A stretch of 64,000 nucleotides of DNA from Acrasis kona (taxonomy: Eukaryota > Heterolobosea > Eutetramitea > Acrasida > Acrasidae): the NCBI GenBank assembly GCA_026419775.2, contig JAOPGA020001865.1, positions 1 to 64,000 on the forward strand, in the 5' to 3' direction. A model generated the notes under the pieces. That model had not been told where the DNA came from. It worked only from the letters and a program-made list of their open reading frames with translations, and searched no databases. Positions within the stretch are counted from its first letter, which is position 1. Each line of letters starts with the position of its first letter. Below are positions 31,665 to 41,143 of the stretch, piece after piece. Made by a program: the position numbers and the translations under genes.

Positions 31665-31887
31665 AAGTTAAATGTATTATGAATAAATAAAGTGCTTTCA
31701 TCTCATGATGTTAATTTGTTATCCAAATACTGAACCGTTGAATTTTGCTTAGGGCAACATTTACGTCACAATCTGAGTTGATTTGCGTCCATCATCCACT
31801 CATGTAGTCCTTATACGGTCAGTCAACTTTTTTAGACTGTGATGTAGGACAACCAACCTCGAATCATAAATCAAATAAAACATAACC

Positions 31888-33702
31888 ATGAGTAAGCTCA
31901 TAGAGGACCGTCAACGCGAGAAGGTTAGAAAGCTCGCAGTGCTTCCTGAAAACTCAACCTGCATGAATTGCACAAACAAGTCATCTTTCGTTGTGTTGCA
32001 GTATAAAATATTCATTTGTAATTTATGTGTCGATGCCCATAGAGAGTGCGGACACAAGGGAGTACAATCAATATCATACTCAACCTTTACCAAAGATGAT
32101 GTTGATGATCTAATTTGTGGTGGTAATGAAGTGGCCAGGAGATCTTATCTTCCTCGCGACTTCAATGATGGCATGAAGATACAAGCGAGCAAATTTCAAA
32201 ATAACGTGCAAGGTCACAAAAACGCTGTGATTCGCTTCATCAAAGATTATTATTCTTCTCCCTCACAAAAAGTTACCGGAAAGAGCGAGGAGGAGATTAG
32301 AAGAATCAGAACAGACCTTTCTTATGGCACAGGGTCCGTGAATGCTCCAAGTCCAGTTGGCAACATGAACCGCTCAAGATCAATTTCAAGAGGACAAGAA
32401 ATGCCATACATGGCACCCGCTCAACCCGCCTACACCAGCATTATCACCGAAGATAACATTAACAAAAATCGTAACTTTGAAGATAATTTAGGATTCGATA
32501 ACTTGAGTTTATCAGATCAACAAACCTCACAGTACGGTCAGTATGATAACTATAACCAACAACAATACGCTCAACCCGCCCAACAGTGGTCATCTCCGAA
32601 TGATTATGCTTACGATCACAACTATGACCAACAGCAACAATACAATTACAATCAACCCTCTCAATCCAAGGTCGCAACCACTCGCAATAACACGCAACAA
32701 TACAATCAACAATACGATCAACAACAATACGATCAGCAATATGACCAACAGCAACAATACGATCAACAACAATATAATTACTACGAAGGTGATTACCAAC
32801 AGGATCAATACCAACAACAAGATCAATATTACAACGATCCCTACTATTCACAAGGAGAGTATGTTGATTCGAATTATGATAATTACCATCATCAACAACA
32901 ACAGCAACAGCAATATCCCAATCAACAACAAACTTATCAAACTGTGCAACCTGTAAGAAATGTTCAATCGACATCACAACCCGCTCAATACCAACAACCA
33001 ATCAAACAAACTCAAAACTACCAACAAACCAATAACGTTCAACCAACCACCAACAATAATTATTATCAACAAACGAACGTACAAACTCAACGTCAACCCG
33101 TTCCACAACGTTCTCAACCATCACAACCAGTCAACACCAACACACAACCAATCGTCCGTCAACAACAACAACTACCACAACGTCCTCCCATACAACAACA
33201 ACATGCATCCCAACCCTTACGTCAACCAGTCATTCAACAACAACCAATCAACACACAACCACCACAACGTCCTCCCATACAGCAACAACCTCCACAAAAC
33301 ACATTCCCAAAAACAAACACCACAACAGTCGTCACTACAACTCAAACCTATCCACATTCGAACAATGCAACAACATACCAACCACCACCACGCCAACAAA
33401 CCAGGTCTACTTCTGCTTATGCTCAACCTAACATTAAACCAATGCAGAGATCTCAATCTGGTTATAATGGTCAACCTGTCCGATCACAGCCAATCAATCC
33501 GAACAATAGATTTGAGACGGCTTCATTTGGAGGTCAACTTACGAGCATGTCAAATGAAGAATGGTCGAATGATCAAAATAACATTTCTTCTAATTCTACT
33601 GACATTGACACCCTTCGTGGACAGGCGAGCTCTGATTTGCAATTCAAGAGGATTACTCCATCGAAGGTTATACCCTTGAAACAAAGTACACAATGGCAAT
33701 AA
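31888..33702 (+). CDS. ArfGAP with long Q/N-rich prion-like tail (AGFG-like)
   Basis: Single exon, 604 residues. Residues 1-130 are an ArfGAP domain with zinc ligands CMNC and CNLC and the arginine finger region CVDAHRECG, as in AGFG/HRB proteins. The remaining 470 residues are low-complexity, mostly Gln, Asn, Tyr and Pro (QQYDQQYDQQQQYDQQQY then PQRPPIQQQ). The tail ends with a short region around ASFGGQLTSMSNEEWSNDQN that looks like a clathrin-adaptor or EH-binding tail. It probably controls Arf GTP hydrolysis in vesicle budding, with the tail driving condensation. It is the only extreme Q/N protein here, so such tracts are not general in this genome. Confidence 0.9.
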   Translation: MSKLIEDRQREKVRKLAVLPENSTCMNCTNKSSFVVLQYKIFICNLCVDAHRECGHKGVQSISYSTFTKDDVDDLICGGNEVARRSYLPRDFNDGMKIQASKFQNNVQGHKNAVIRFIKDYYSSPSQKVTGKSEEEIRRIRTDLSYGTGSVNAPSPVGNMNRSRSISRGQEMPYMAPAQPAYTSIITEDNINKNRNFEDNLGFDNLSLSDQQTSQYGQYDNYNQQQYAQPAQQWSSPNDYAYDHNYDQQQQYNYNQPSQSKVATTRNNTQQYNQQYDQQQYDQQYDQQQQYDQQQYNYYEGDYQQDQYQQQDQYYNDPYYSQGEYVDSNYDNYHHQQQQQQQYPNQQQTYQTVQPVRNVQSTSQPAQYQQPIKQTQNYQQTNNVQPTTNNNYYQQTNVQTQRQPVPQRSQPSQPVNTNTQPIVRQQQQLPQRPPIQQQHASQPLRQPVIQQQPINTQPPQRPPIQQQPPQNTFPKTNTTTVVTTTQTYPHSNNATTYQPPPRQQTRSTSAYAQPNIKPMQRSQSGYNGQPVRSQPINPNNRFETASFGGQLTSMSNEEWSNDQNNISSNSTDIDTLRGQASSDLQFKRITPSKVIPLKQSTQWQ

Positions 33703-33851
33703 TGTAAAAATGTGTGTTTGACAAATAAATTGTAATTATCCTTACTTGATCTTGTTTGTTCGCTTGGTGTTTTGTATTGTTTGTTTATGCAAGAAGGTAG
33801 GTAGTGTTCGACATTGGCTCGATTTTGGATTTTGTGTCTTTATTACAAAAA

Positions 33852-34991
33852 ATGTCTGAGAAGCCCAATACAAAACCTTCCAAGAAGCACATAAAAAATA
33901 AGAAGCACCAAGACCATAGAAAAAACTATGCTGGAAAACATTTTGCATCCACAGGACAAGCACATGTCCCCATGAGGGGAGCATTTAGAAGGCCTGGACA
34001 AACTCGCGAACAAGTTGCCACAGATGAGGACCAAAACAAAAGAACATACGAAAAAAGAGAAATCATAAGCAACGCATATAGATTTGAAGATCGTTCCTCA
34101 GAAGATGAGGACGAATATGACTTGGAGGAAGAAGCCTCTAACGTTGAAATTACTGGGGACAAGTTCCTTGAGATTGACGCTTTGAAACAAAGGAAGGAGC
34201 AAGTACGCCTACTAAATACACTGATGCAGGATTCATCAGCATCTGCTTACATAAAAAAGCCTTGGGAGAGGGAATGGGACACATCCGAACTTGATGAAGG
34301 TGCTTCAATCCTGTTCATAGACACAGCCCAACTCCACAAAAGCCTTAGCTTATTATCAGTTGAACAAAGGCTGCACCTAGAACACTTTCACGACATTCTA
34401 GATCCTGTAATGAGCATTGACACCCTACCCAGCACCACCCAACCAGAACCCACAACACAAACATTGAGCACACTAGATTTCGTCCCGTTGACATTATACA
34501 CTGAACCTCAACAAGTGAAGAAAAACACGCAGGAAGAAGTAGTTAGCGATAGTGATGATGACGACGAAACCCTGTACGTAACACAAGAGCCCAAATTACC
34601 AACTGCAACCCCCGAAGTTGTTGCTCCTTCAAACAAACCCACAGAAAAAGCACCTGTGGAACAAAAAACAAAAGCTGTTGACACTTTGCAAAATACATCA
34701 AACACAAGACAAATACGGACACGATCTGAGAGGCCCATCAGAGATACAAGAACAGCAACGTCGCAAGTTCCTACAAAAGAGAGTGATGACATTGATTTAC
34801 TTGATAAGTTAATTGCGTTGGGTGATACCAAGACTGCTGAACCTTCTCCTGTTGTAGACGTTCCCATGACGACGACCAAGACGATCAATGCACCTGAATT
34901 AACATTTAACAAAGCGCCACCAGTCCAAACACAAATCAAAACAGAAACAAAGAACAATTTAGATGATTGGCTGGATGATTTATTAAATTAA
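33852..34991 (+). CDS. AVEN: AVEN homologue, apoptosis and DNA-damage checkpoint regulator
   Basis: Intronless, 379 residues; human AVEN is 362. The N-terminus is basic (KPSKKHIKNKKHQDHRKN) followed by AFRRPGQTREQ, like the RG-rich head of AVEN. Three conserved landmarks appear in order: KKPWEREWDTSE (family: EEKEWDSE), SILFIDTAQLHKSLSLLSVEQ then RLHL (family: FYVDSELLVRALQELP...RLNV), and the C-terminal [12 protein letters not shown] (family: EELEDWLDSMIS). The linker is acidic and Thr-rich. In animals AVEN binds BCL-XL and APAF1, activates ATM, and helps translation of structured mRNAs. The BCL-2 context is doubtful in a protist, so an ATM or RNA role is more likely. Start chosen at the first ATG (33852). 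Confidence 0.75.
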   Translation: MSEKPNTKPSKKHIKNKKHQDHRKNYAGKHFASTGQAHVPMRGAFRRPGQTREQVATDEDQNKRTYEKREIISNAYRFEDRSSEDEDEYDLEEEASNVEITGDKFLEIDALKQRKEQVRLLNTLMQDSSASAYIKKPWEREWDTSELDEGASILFIDTAQLHKSLSLLSVEQRLHLEHFHDILDPVMSIDTLPSTTQPEPTTQTLSTLDFVPLTLYTEPQQVKKNTQEEVVSDSDDDDETLYVTQEPKLPTATPEVVAPSNKPTEKAPVEQKTKAVDTLQNTSNTRQIRTRSERPIRDTRTATSQVPTKESDDIDLLDKLIALGDTKTAEPSPVVDVPMTTTKTINAPELTFNKAPPVQTQIKTETKNNLDDWLDDLLN

Positions 34992-35814
34992 TCTTTTTTT
35001 CTTTTTACTGTTAATGTGGGTTTCTTCTGTGTTATTGGTTTTTGTGTCGGCTCAACTTTTTCTTCTTCTTTATCTTCAAATATAATTGCTTTTTTTCGTT
35101 GGTCTTTCTTCTCCACTGTCGTTGGTGTTGGGGTTGATATTGGCGCTGTTGGCTTCGAATCAAGCTTTTGTTTCTTGGGAGCTGGTTCCTCATCTGAGTC
35201 GCTTTCTGAACCACTATCAGAGTCACTGGAATCGTCGTCTACCTTTTTCGCAGCTTTCGGTTTGACCACATTAGTTTGATCCAAAGCATGTTTTTTAGTC
35301 CACTCCTTAGCAGTCGCTATAAATTGTGGTTTATTTTCTCTATATTGTTTGGTCTGTAATGTTAGATTAGTTAATGTGACGAGAAATATACTATTTCAGC
35401 CATTAGTGGATCATCGGGGTTAGGGTCATTCATAAGTTGTTGAATTGATAGCAGTGTGCTGTTTATATTGATCGAAGGCTTCCACTGTCCCTTTGGAGGG
35501 CCGTTCAAAATGTCTAGACATATTCTCCCACCACTATCAATGTTTGGATGGTAAATCGGGGTGTTGAATTTAACTATCGGTGGGTCGTATCGGTCAGGAA
35601 TTGTTATTTCTAATTTGAATGTACCACCCTCATATGGAGTTCCTGCTGTACCCTGAATTTCTATGAAATGTTATTGGTCGTGGTGGGTATTTGCTATACT
35701 TGCTTCAAGCAAATTTATTTTGTCTTCATTTTTGAGATAAGCCTGAATACCTGCAGGGGGATTCTCAAGTATTGTCATCTCATGTTGCATGCGTTTAATA
35801 AGTATTTGACTCAT
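34988..35814 (-). CDS. UBE2T: UBE2T-like ubiquitin-conjugating enzyme
   Basis: E2 of the Fanconi anaemia DNA cross-link repair pathway in animals. Exons 35814-35700, 35660-35392 and 35353-34988 (introns 39 and 38 bases) give 249 residues. Visible are [32 protein letters not shown], the HPN triad in [16 protein letters not shown] with active-site Cys, [16 protein letters not shown], and [10 protein letters not shown] then KEWTKKHA, all UBE2T-specific. The 90-residue C-terminal extension is acidic then basic ([22 protein letters not shown]) and carries a likely NLS; the human tail is shorter. The stop codon overlaps that of AVEN. Confidence 0.92.
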
Positions 35815-35937
35815 TTCTTCTAAACTTCTACCAAAACAATGAACTGAGAAAGTGCGGAATCTTTTGAAAAATGGCTTTATTTTGTAACTAACTAATTCTA
35901 ATTGGCCGATCAATATTAAAGTACGAAAGAATTGGAA

Positions 35938-36210
35938 ATGAAGACTCGACATTCGAATAACAAGTTGAATAACGGAAACAACAAAAATTACAGGCAACGA
36001 AGCACGGTCGCACCGAGGAAAGACTGCGAAAAACTACCAGACACAAACACGAAGAATTGCGGTAAACTGAAAAGCACAACAAATGTTGCCAAAAAAATCC
36101 TTGAAAACCTCACTGAACACCAGAAGAAAGATAGAATAATGGTCAACTTTTTTGAAAATCTTTCCAAGTTGGACGAGATGGATAAAAATCATGTAGGAGT
36201 TCCTTTGTGA
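35938..36210 (+). CDS. Small basic hypothetical protein, 90 residues
   Basis: ATG at 35938 to TGA at 36210. Asn/Lys/Arg-rich N-terminus (MKTRHSNNKLNNGNNKNYRQ), then a helical segment (TNVAKKILENLTEHQKKDRI, NFFENLSKLDEMDKN). No membrane or signal segment is seen. It is divergent from UBE2T, with about 120 bases between start codons. Not recognised; possibly nucleic-acid binding from its charge. Confidence 0.5.
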   Translation: MKTRHSNNKLNNGNNKNYRQRSTVAPRKDCEKLPDTNTKNCGKLKSTTNVAKKILENLTEHQKKDRIMVNFFENLSKLDEMDKNHVGVPL

Positions 36211-36315
36211 CTTGATTTTGTATTGGCCGTCTGCAAAAAATGCTATACATCTGTATCCTGTTAAATGCGCAAGTTTTAATCAATTGGTAGTTTGAACTGG
36301 GTCCAATGAATTTGT

Positions 36316-36799
36316 TCACAGACCATGCTCCGTTCCCCTCAATACATGATTTAGTTTGTTAACAGTTACATCAATTCCCTGAACTAATGTGTTTTGTTGA
36401 GGCAATAAGGGATAAACTGAATATGATTCCAAGTTAGTTTGCAACTCCAATTTGTTACTTTGGGTTGTATCAATTGATACTGTATCATCGTGTATTTGAT
36501 CATTAAAGTAGACACTTGATCTGTGGTTATTTAATATCTTCTTTCTCTTGTTTATCGTTTTAGGATAAAAGATTTGGACGATATCCTGTAACTTTTAACA
36601 CTAACATCAAATATTTATTCCCTTTTACTTGTTATTATACCCATTCCCCAACAATTTCCAAACCTTCAGTTGCGAGGAAGATTGCAGAAGAATTTTCGGA
36701 ACGAGAAGTTTCGGGAGTTATTTTCGAGTCAACTGGTTCTTAAACAATCGATTCACAACATTAACAAAGCGAACATTCATTTTCACACAAAGGCATCAT
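36316..36799 (-). CDS. Hypothetical three-exon protein, start overlapping GrpE start
   Basis: Each exon is short. Exons 36799-36775, 36732-36641 and 36585-36316 give 128 residues with introns of 42 and 55 bases. Joining them restores one frame: MMPLCENE, then SSAIFLATEGLEIVGEW, then DIVQIFYPKTINKRKK and ending LNHVLRGTEHGL. The first intron begins GTTCGC, like two other introns here. No family is recognised. The ATG at 36799 overlaps the GrpE ATG on the opposite strand (36798). A start at the next ATG (36796) would just clear it. Splicing is inferred from GT...AG ends and frame only. Confidence 0.45.
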
Positions 36800-37612
36800 G
36801 TTACAGAGATTTTCAACTTTTGCTCCACGCGTAACTTCAACTGTATGCTCAAAAAGCACAGCTCATGTCTTCGCACGTAACTTGATCCAACCCTCAATAA
36901 GACAGACCAACATTTCAAGAATGTTTTCCGCCAGTGCCAGATTCTATCAAGCTTGAACAACAAAATCACAAAAACAGAGGAAACAAAAACCGAAACAAAA
37001 GCGACTGAAGCGGAACCAAAAACACCAGAAACTCAACAAGCGAAAACACAACCCGAAACCGAGTCACCAGAGCAAAAATTAAGAGCTCAACTTGAGGAGG
37101 CCGAAAAGAAGTTCAAGGAAGTTGAAAAGAAGTATTTATCCGCTCTTGCCGATTCACAAAACACACGCAGGATCGCAAGAGAAGATGTCGATAAGGCTAG
37201 AAAGTTCGGTAGCGTAAAGTTTGCAGAATCTCTTCTTGAGGTCGTGGACAATTTGGGAAGGGCCATCAAAGCTGTCAAGGAAGAAGATTTAACATACTTG
37301 AACGAACAAATCCAAAAGACAGATGCAGACGAAAAGACCAAACAGATCGTACAAATCGTTCAAACTGCCCTAGAGGGCGTCAAGCTCACATCAAAGAGCA
37401 TGTTGAGGACATTTGAGAAGAATGAGATTAGATTGATGGAGATACAGCCAGGCACAGCGTTCAACCCTAGCCTACATGACGCCGTAGCCAAGTTAAATGT
37501 TCCTGGCAAACCAAACAATACTGTACTAGAATGTGTCAAGGATGGATTCACAATTCACGAACGTGTTTTGAGACCAGCACAAGTTGTAGTTGTAATAAAC
37601 GAAGATGCTTAA
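36798..37612 (+). CDS. GRPE: Mitochondrial GrpE/MGE1 nucleotide-exchange factor
   Basis: Exchange factor of mitochondrial Hsp70 in protein import and folding. The presequence is MLQRFSTFAPRVTSTVCSKS continuing to MFSASARFYQ, rich in Arg, Ser and Thr, a classic matrix-targeting signal. After an acidic Thr/Glu-rich linker come the long dimerisation helix (EAEKKFKEVEKKYLSALADSQNTRR in two turns) and the beta-domain with AVAKLNVPGKPNNTVLECVK and RVLRPAQVVV. The presequence and mature part are in different frames that meet around the TT at about 36952. One more T would make them continuous. This is a likely homopolymer miscall, but a short missed intron cannot be fully excluded. Confidence 0.88.
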
Positions 37613-37629
37613 AAAATATTTTCTTGTAT

Positions 37630-40396
37630 TTAAAGTTCATCATTCTTTGATTCCTCTTGTTTGGTTTCTTGCTCGGCCTTTTCTTCGGGTTCGGGTACCT
37701 CCTCCGTCTCGTCCTTGACTGGCTCCTCTTCAACCTTTGTTTCGTTCTTTGGTGGAGTCACCACCTTTGGTTTGGGCCTCTTGAACAATTGCACTGCTGC
37801 ATTCAAAGCACCTTCGCACTTTTGTTTAAACTCTGATGCCAATGCCACTGGTGGTTCGCTCAATGCCGTTCTTCCTTGCTTGACCAAAGTATCTCTCACG
37901 AACTTTTCAGTGTCTCTGGACAAGTTGACCACCACGTCTAATTCCTCCTCGGTAATCCAAGTGTTGAACTTTTTGATTTGGTCAATCATGGTTCTTGTTT
38001 GGTTGAACAAGTTTTCGCAACGATCCACCTCCTTCTCTCTTCTCGAAGTCTCGTGGTAGCGCTCATAAATGGGATCCACCAATTGCTTCAGCTCCACATG
38101 CTTTTCGTTGAAGGAAGTATACTTTTCTTGATTCACGTCTTCATTCTCGTTGCTCAACCACTCTTCGACCTCGTCCGCAAATTTACCGAGTTTTGATTTT
38201 TGTGAATGGGTGTAGTATGGTCTGTATTCGTCCTCTTCGAACAGATTACTGCGAACGTCATACACTGCTGATTCGATGCGGTTGCGTAATCCTGCAATGT
38301 TGCTCTTTAATTTCTCGAATTCTTCAATGCGTGCACGACGGGTGCGTGCCTCCTCGCGATCTGCAAATGTTAAACTTTTAACGGATGGAGTCACCGTCTT
38401 CTTGACGATTAGGTTTTGTTTGGTGTACTTTTTGCGCTTCTCATAAGTGTACAGGTCCTGTTTGGGTTCTTGTTCGGTTGATGTAGAGTTGGTGGTGGTG
38501 TTTGTGGAATTGTTGTTGGCGTCCAAAGCGGCGTCGGTTGAGTTGGTTGATGTGGTGTTGGTGTTGGTTGAGTTGACTGGTGTTGATGGTACGGACTGTG
38601 GAATGATAGTATTAGAAATTGATTTCAACACATCAAACAAATAATTCAAAATAAAAGTGAAGCCGAACTTGATAAATGTTGAAAGTTGAAGGTGAAGGAT
38701 GAAAAATTACAGTGAGATTAGTCCCTTTTAAAAACAAAAATGAATTACCTTGTTCTGAGGTTTGGGCACCCTGACGGTGATGGTCTCTTCTAGAACTGCT
38801 TGTGCTTCGAGAGTTGGTAATCCGTAGCGATCCAATCCAACAGTCAATTCGACTCTTCTGTGCTTGCCTTGCTCCGTTGGCCATGAACTGATGGTCTTGG
38901 TCACGTTGGATACATCAAATTGAACAATGTTTCTGGTCTTGTCGTTAACGTTGACTGTGAAATCTTCGTCTTGGTTGACTAGTGGTACTTTGAACTTGTG
39001 ATCAATTTGTGTGGTTGTTGCCAAAGTTTGATCTGCCTTGATGTATTCAAAAGTGGTTGGTGAGTGGTCGACTACGGTGTACTTTTTGACTCTGAATGAG
39101 CTTCCAAGGGTGGCAGCATAGAATGCAGATCCCAACGCGATGGCCTCGTCAGCGTTCAATGAGAAGCTCAATGGGACACGCTCTTGTAAAACTTCGCGAA
39201 TGATGGCTTGGACGGCAGGTATTCTGTTGCTGCCTCCAATCAACTCTACGGCATCGATCCTCTCAAATCCAGTCAAGGCGCTGGTGATGACTTGCTTCAC
39301 TTTTTGAAGGTGAGCGTCGATGAGCTCTGTGAACTTTTCGCGCTTGACGAGCAATCTAAAATCACGATCGTCGAACAATGACTCGACTTGAGCGAATGTT
39401 TCGACGTTGGCTGATAGGACCTCTTTTGTGCGGCGTGCTTGTTGGACCAATCTTGCCATTGCGCGTGGTTCTTCTCTTACGTCCTTCTTGTACTTGGCTT
39501 TAAATTCATCAGCAAAGTATTCTGCGAGGGCGGTGTCAAAGTCAACACCTCCCAAATTATCAATGTGTTCAGCCTTCAATAATTCAAGATTGCCGAGAGT
39601 TACGTTGCCGTAGGTGAAGTTATAGACGGATGCAGTAAGGTGGTTGTGACCAAAATCAAGGAGTGCAAGAATGTAATCCGGAGTGGTTACTGAGTCTTTG
39701 AGTGTCTTGTGTTTGGAAAGACCGTACTGGACGGCAGCGGCTGTGTTCTCGTGTAGTATTGACAATACTTTGAGATCAGCAATAGTTGCAGCGTCAAGAA
39801 TGGCTTGTCTCTTCTCCACAGTGAACCAGTGTGGAACCTAGGGATTTTAACAAACAGACATTTTTTAGACTTACGGTGATGACAACATCAGTTACGGCGC
39901 TTCTGGCGCTGTCCTTGCTGAGTTCTTTAATGTATTTGAAGATCATGCCGAACAAGGCTTCGACTGAGTACTTTGTTGTTCCATCACGGAAGACAACATC
40001 AACGGAACCTCTCTCATTCTTTTCAAACTTTGTGGGGATGTATAATGATTTCAAACGATCAGTTGCAGCACCTTCTGGCTCTGCGAGAACAGTTTGTAAG
40101 TATCTAAACATCATATCTGGGAAACGAGTTGCCTAAAATCGTCAGATCTAAATTACACATTTTAACGGTACTTGTTGGAGGGCATTCTCGCCCAGGTATC
40201 TTTCGTTCTCCCCGCGAAATCCTACCATTGTTGTGGTCTTTCTTTTGCTTTGTTCGTTGAGGACCAAGTCTATCGGTGCTCCACTTTTTGCGATACCAAT
40301 CTTGAACGTGTCTGTACCAAGATCAATACCAATAACTGCAGCATTCGCTGCAATAAAGAACAATGATATTATGAAGAACGATAAGTGGATCTTCAT
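37630..40396 (-). CDS. HYOU1: ER lumenal large Hsp70, HYOU1/GRP170/LHS1
   Basis: Chaperone and nucleotide-exchange factor for BiP. Exons 40396-40172, 40132-39875, 39837-38749 and 38595-37630 give 845 residues. Features: signal peptide (MKIHLSFFIISLFFIAANA), ATPase phosphate-1 loop IGIDLGTDTFKIGI, VNEQSKRKT-like substitution (LNEQSKRKTTTMVGF), DVVITVPHWF (restored by splicing), LDFGHNH, GGVDFDTAL, IGGSNRIPAV, then the substrate domain, an Asn/Thr-rich insert and a helical C-terminal domain. It ends NDEL, an ER retention signal also found in human HYOU1. Introns 1 and 2 are 39 and 37 bases, but the third is 153 bases, the longest seen here. All are phase 0. Confidence 0.93.
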
Positions 40397-41143
40397 GTGA
40401 TTGATTGTTTACGTGTTTTTTGTAAATGAATAAGAAATAGGGTTTACCAATTTAAATCACAACATTCAACCTATGGCAGGCCTCATCACTAACACGTTTA
40501 CAATTAGAACAACTTAGAATTGTCATAACAACTATATTGTGTTTAAATAACTTTAAATAATGAATTGGGAGAAAGTAGGTAATAAGTCTATAATTATAGA
40601 GAGCAATAAATGAACTATAAGAGCAAAAATTAAACACCGAAGTTAGAGATTGGAATACCCGGTTAGTAGTCATTTCGTGGTGTTTGGCCCTAATCTGTTG
40701 ATTTTTAAATTGAATCTTCGATTATTTCACTTCACTCTTCCTAATTGATTTAACGTTTGATTCAAGTTATTAATCATTGATCGATTCATGTAAACAATGG
40801 ATAGATAGTTTACTAGTGAGCGATTATGTAGGTCAAGTGTTGATTGAATTACCATGTGGTAGAAAAGTTAAACGCGATGCACATCCTGTCTCTCTAAGAA
40901 GGCCTACGTACTATTTGTATAATGAAATAAACAATTGATTTTATAAAGACCATGAATTAGATTCCGATGTTAATGAGGAGGAAGAACAAAAAGAACAGGA
41001 AAGCATCAAGAATACGCCGGTCAGGGGGAAGAGGGGACTAAATGACAGCCAATCATCTCAGACCATTAATTCTACTCATCTTTAAAGAACAACACTCCAA
41101 CTCACGATTTTACAACATTCAAAATAAACTTTACTTACAAATT
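40397..41143. other. Gene-poor region between HYOU1 and CoA transferase
   Basis: About 750 bases, A/T-rich. The left part (40397-40770) shows no convincing frame. The right part contains the degenerate coding-like segment described separately. No RNA gene or tandem repeat is seen. Confidence 0.4.
40774..41085 (+). pseudogene. Degenerate coding-like segment, possibly an LTR-retroelement integrase tail
   Basis: About 310 bases with protein-like content on the plus strand, broken at least once and without a start codon. One part (IELPCGRKVKRDAHPV then SLRRPTYY) faintly resembles the end of the integrase of chromodomain-type LTR retrotransposons; the other part is Glu-rich and charged. No LTRs, reverse transcriptase or terminal repeats are seen around it. 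If it is such an element it is a small old fossil. It could equally be a decayed host gene. Confidence 0.2.

Noticed and set aside
32459-33001. Val/Ile-rich and Asn/Ile-rich frames overlapping the ArfGAP tail
   Set aside because: They are shifted or antisense readings of CAA/CAG/AAT tracts.
40452-40673. Minus-strand 73-codon frame upstream of HYOU1
   Set aside because: A/T-rich chance frame with low-complexity Tyr/Ile content and no start or splice context.
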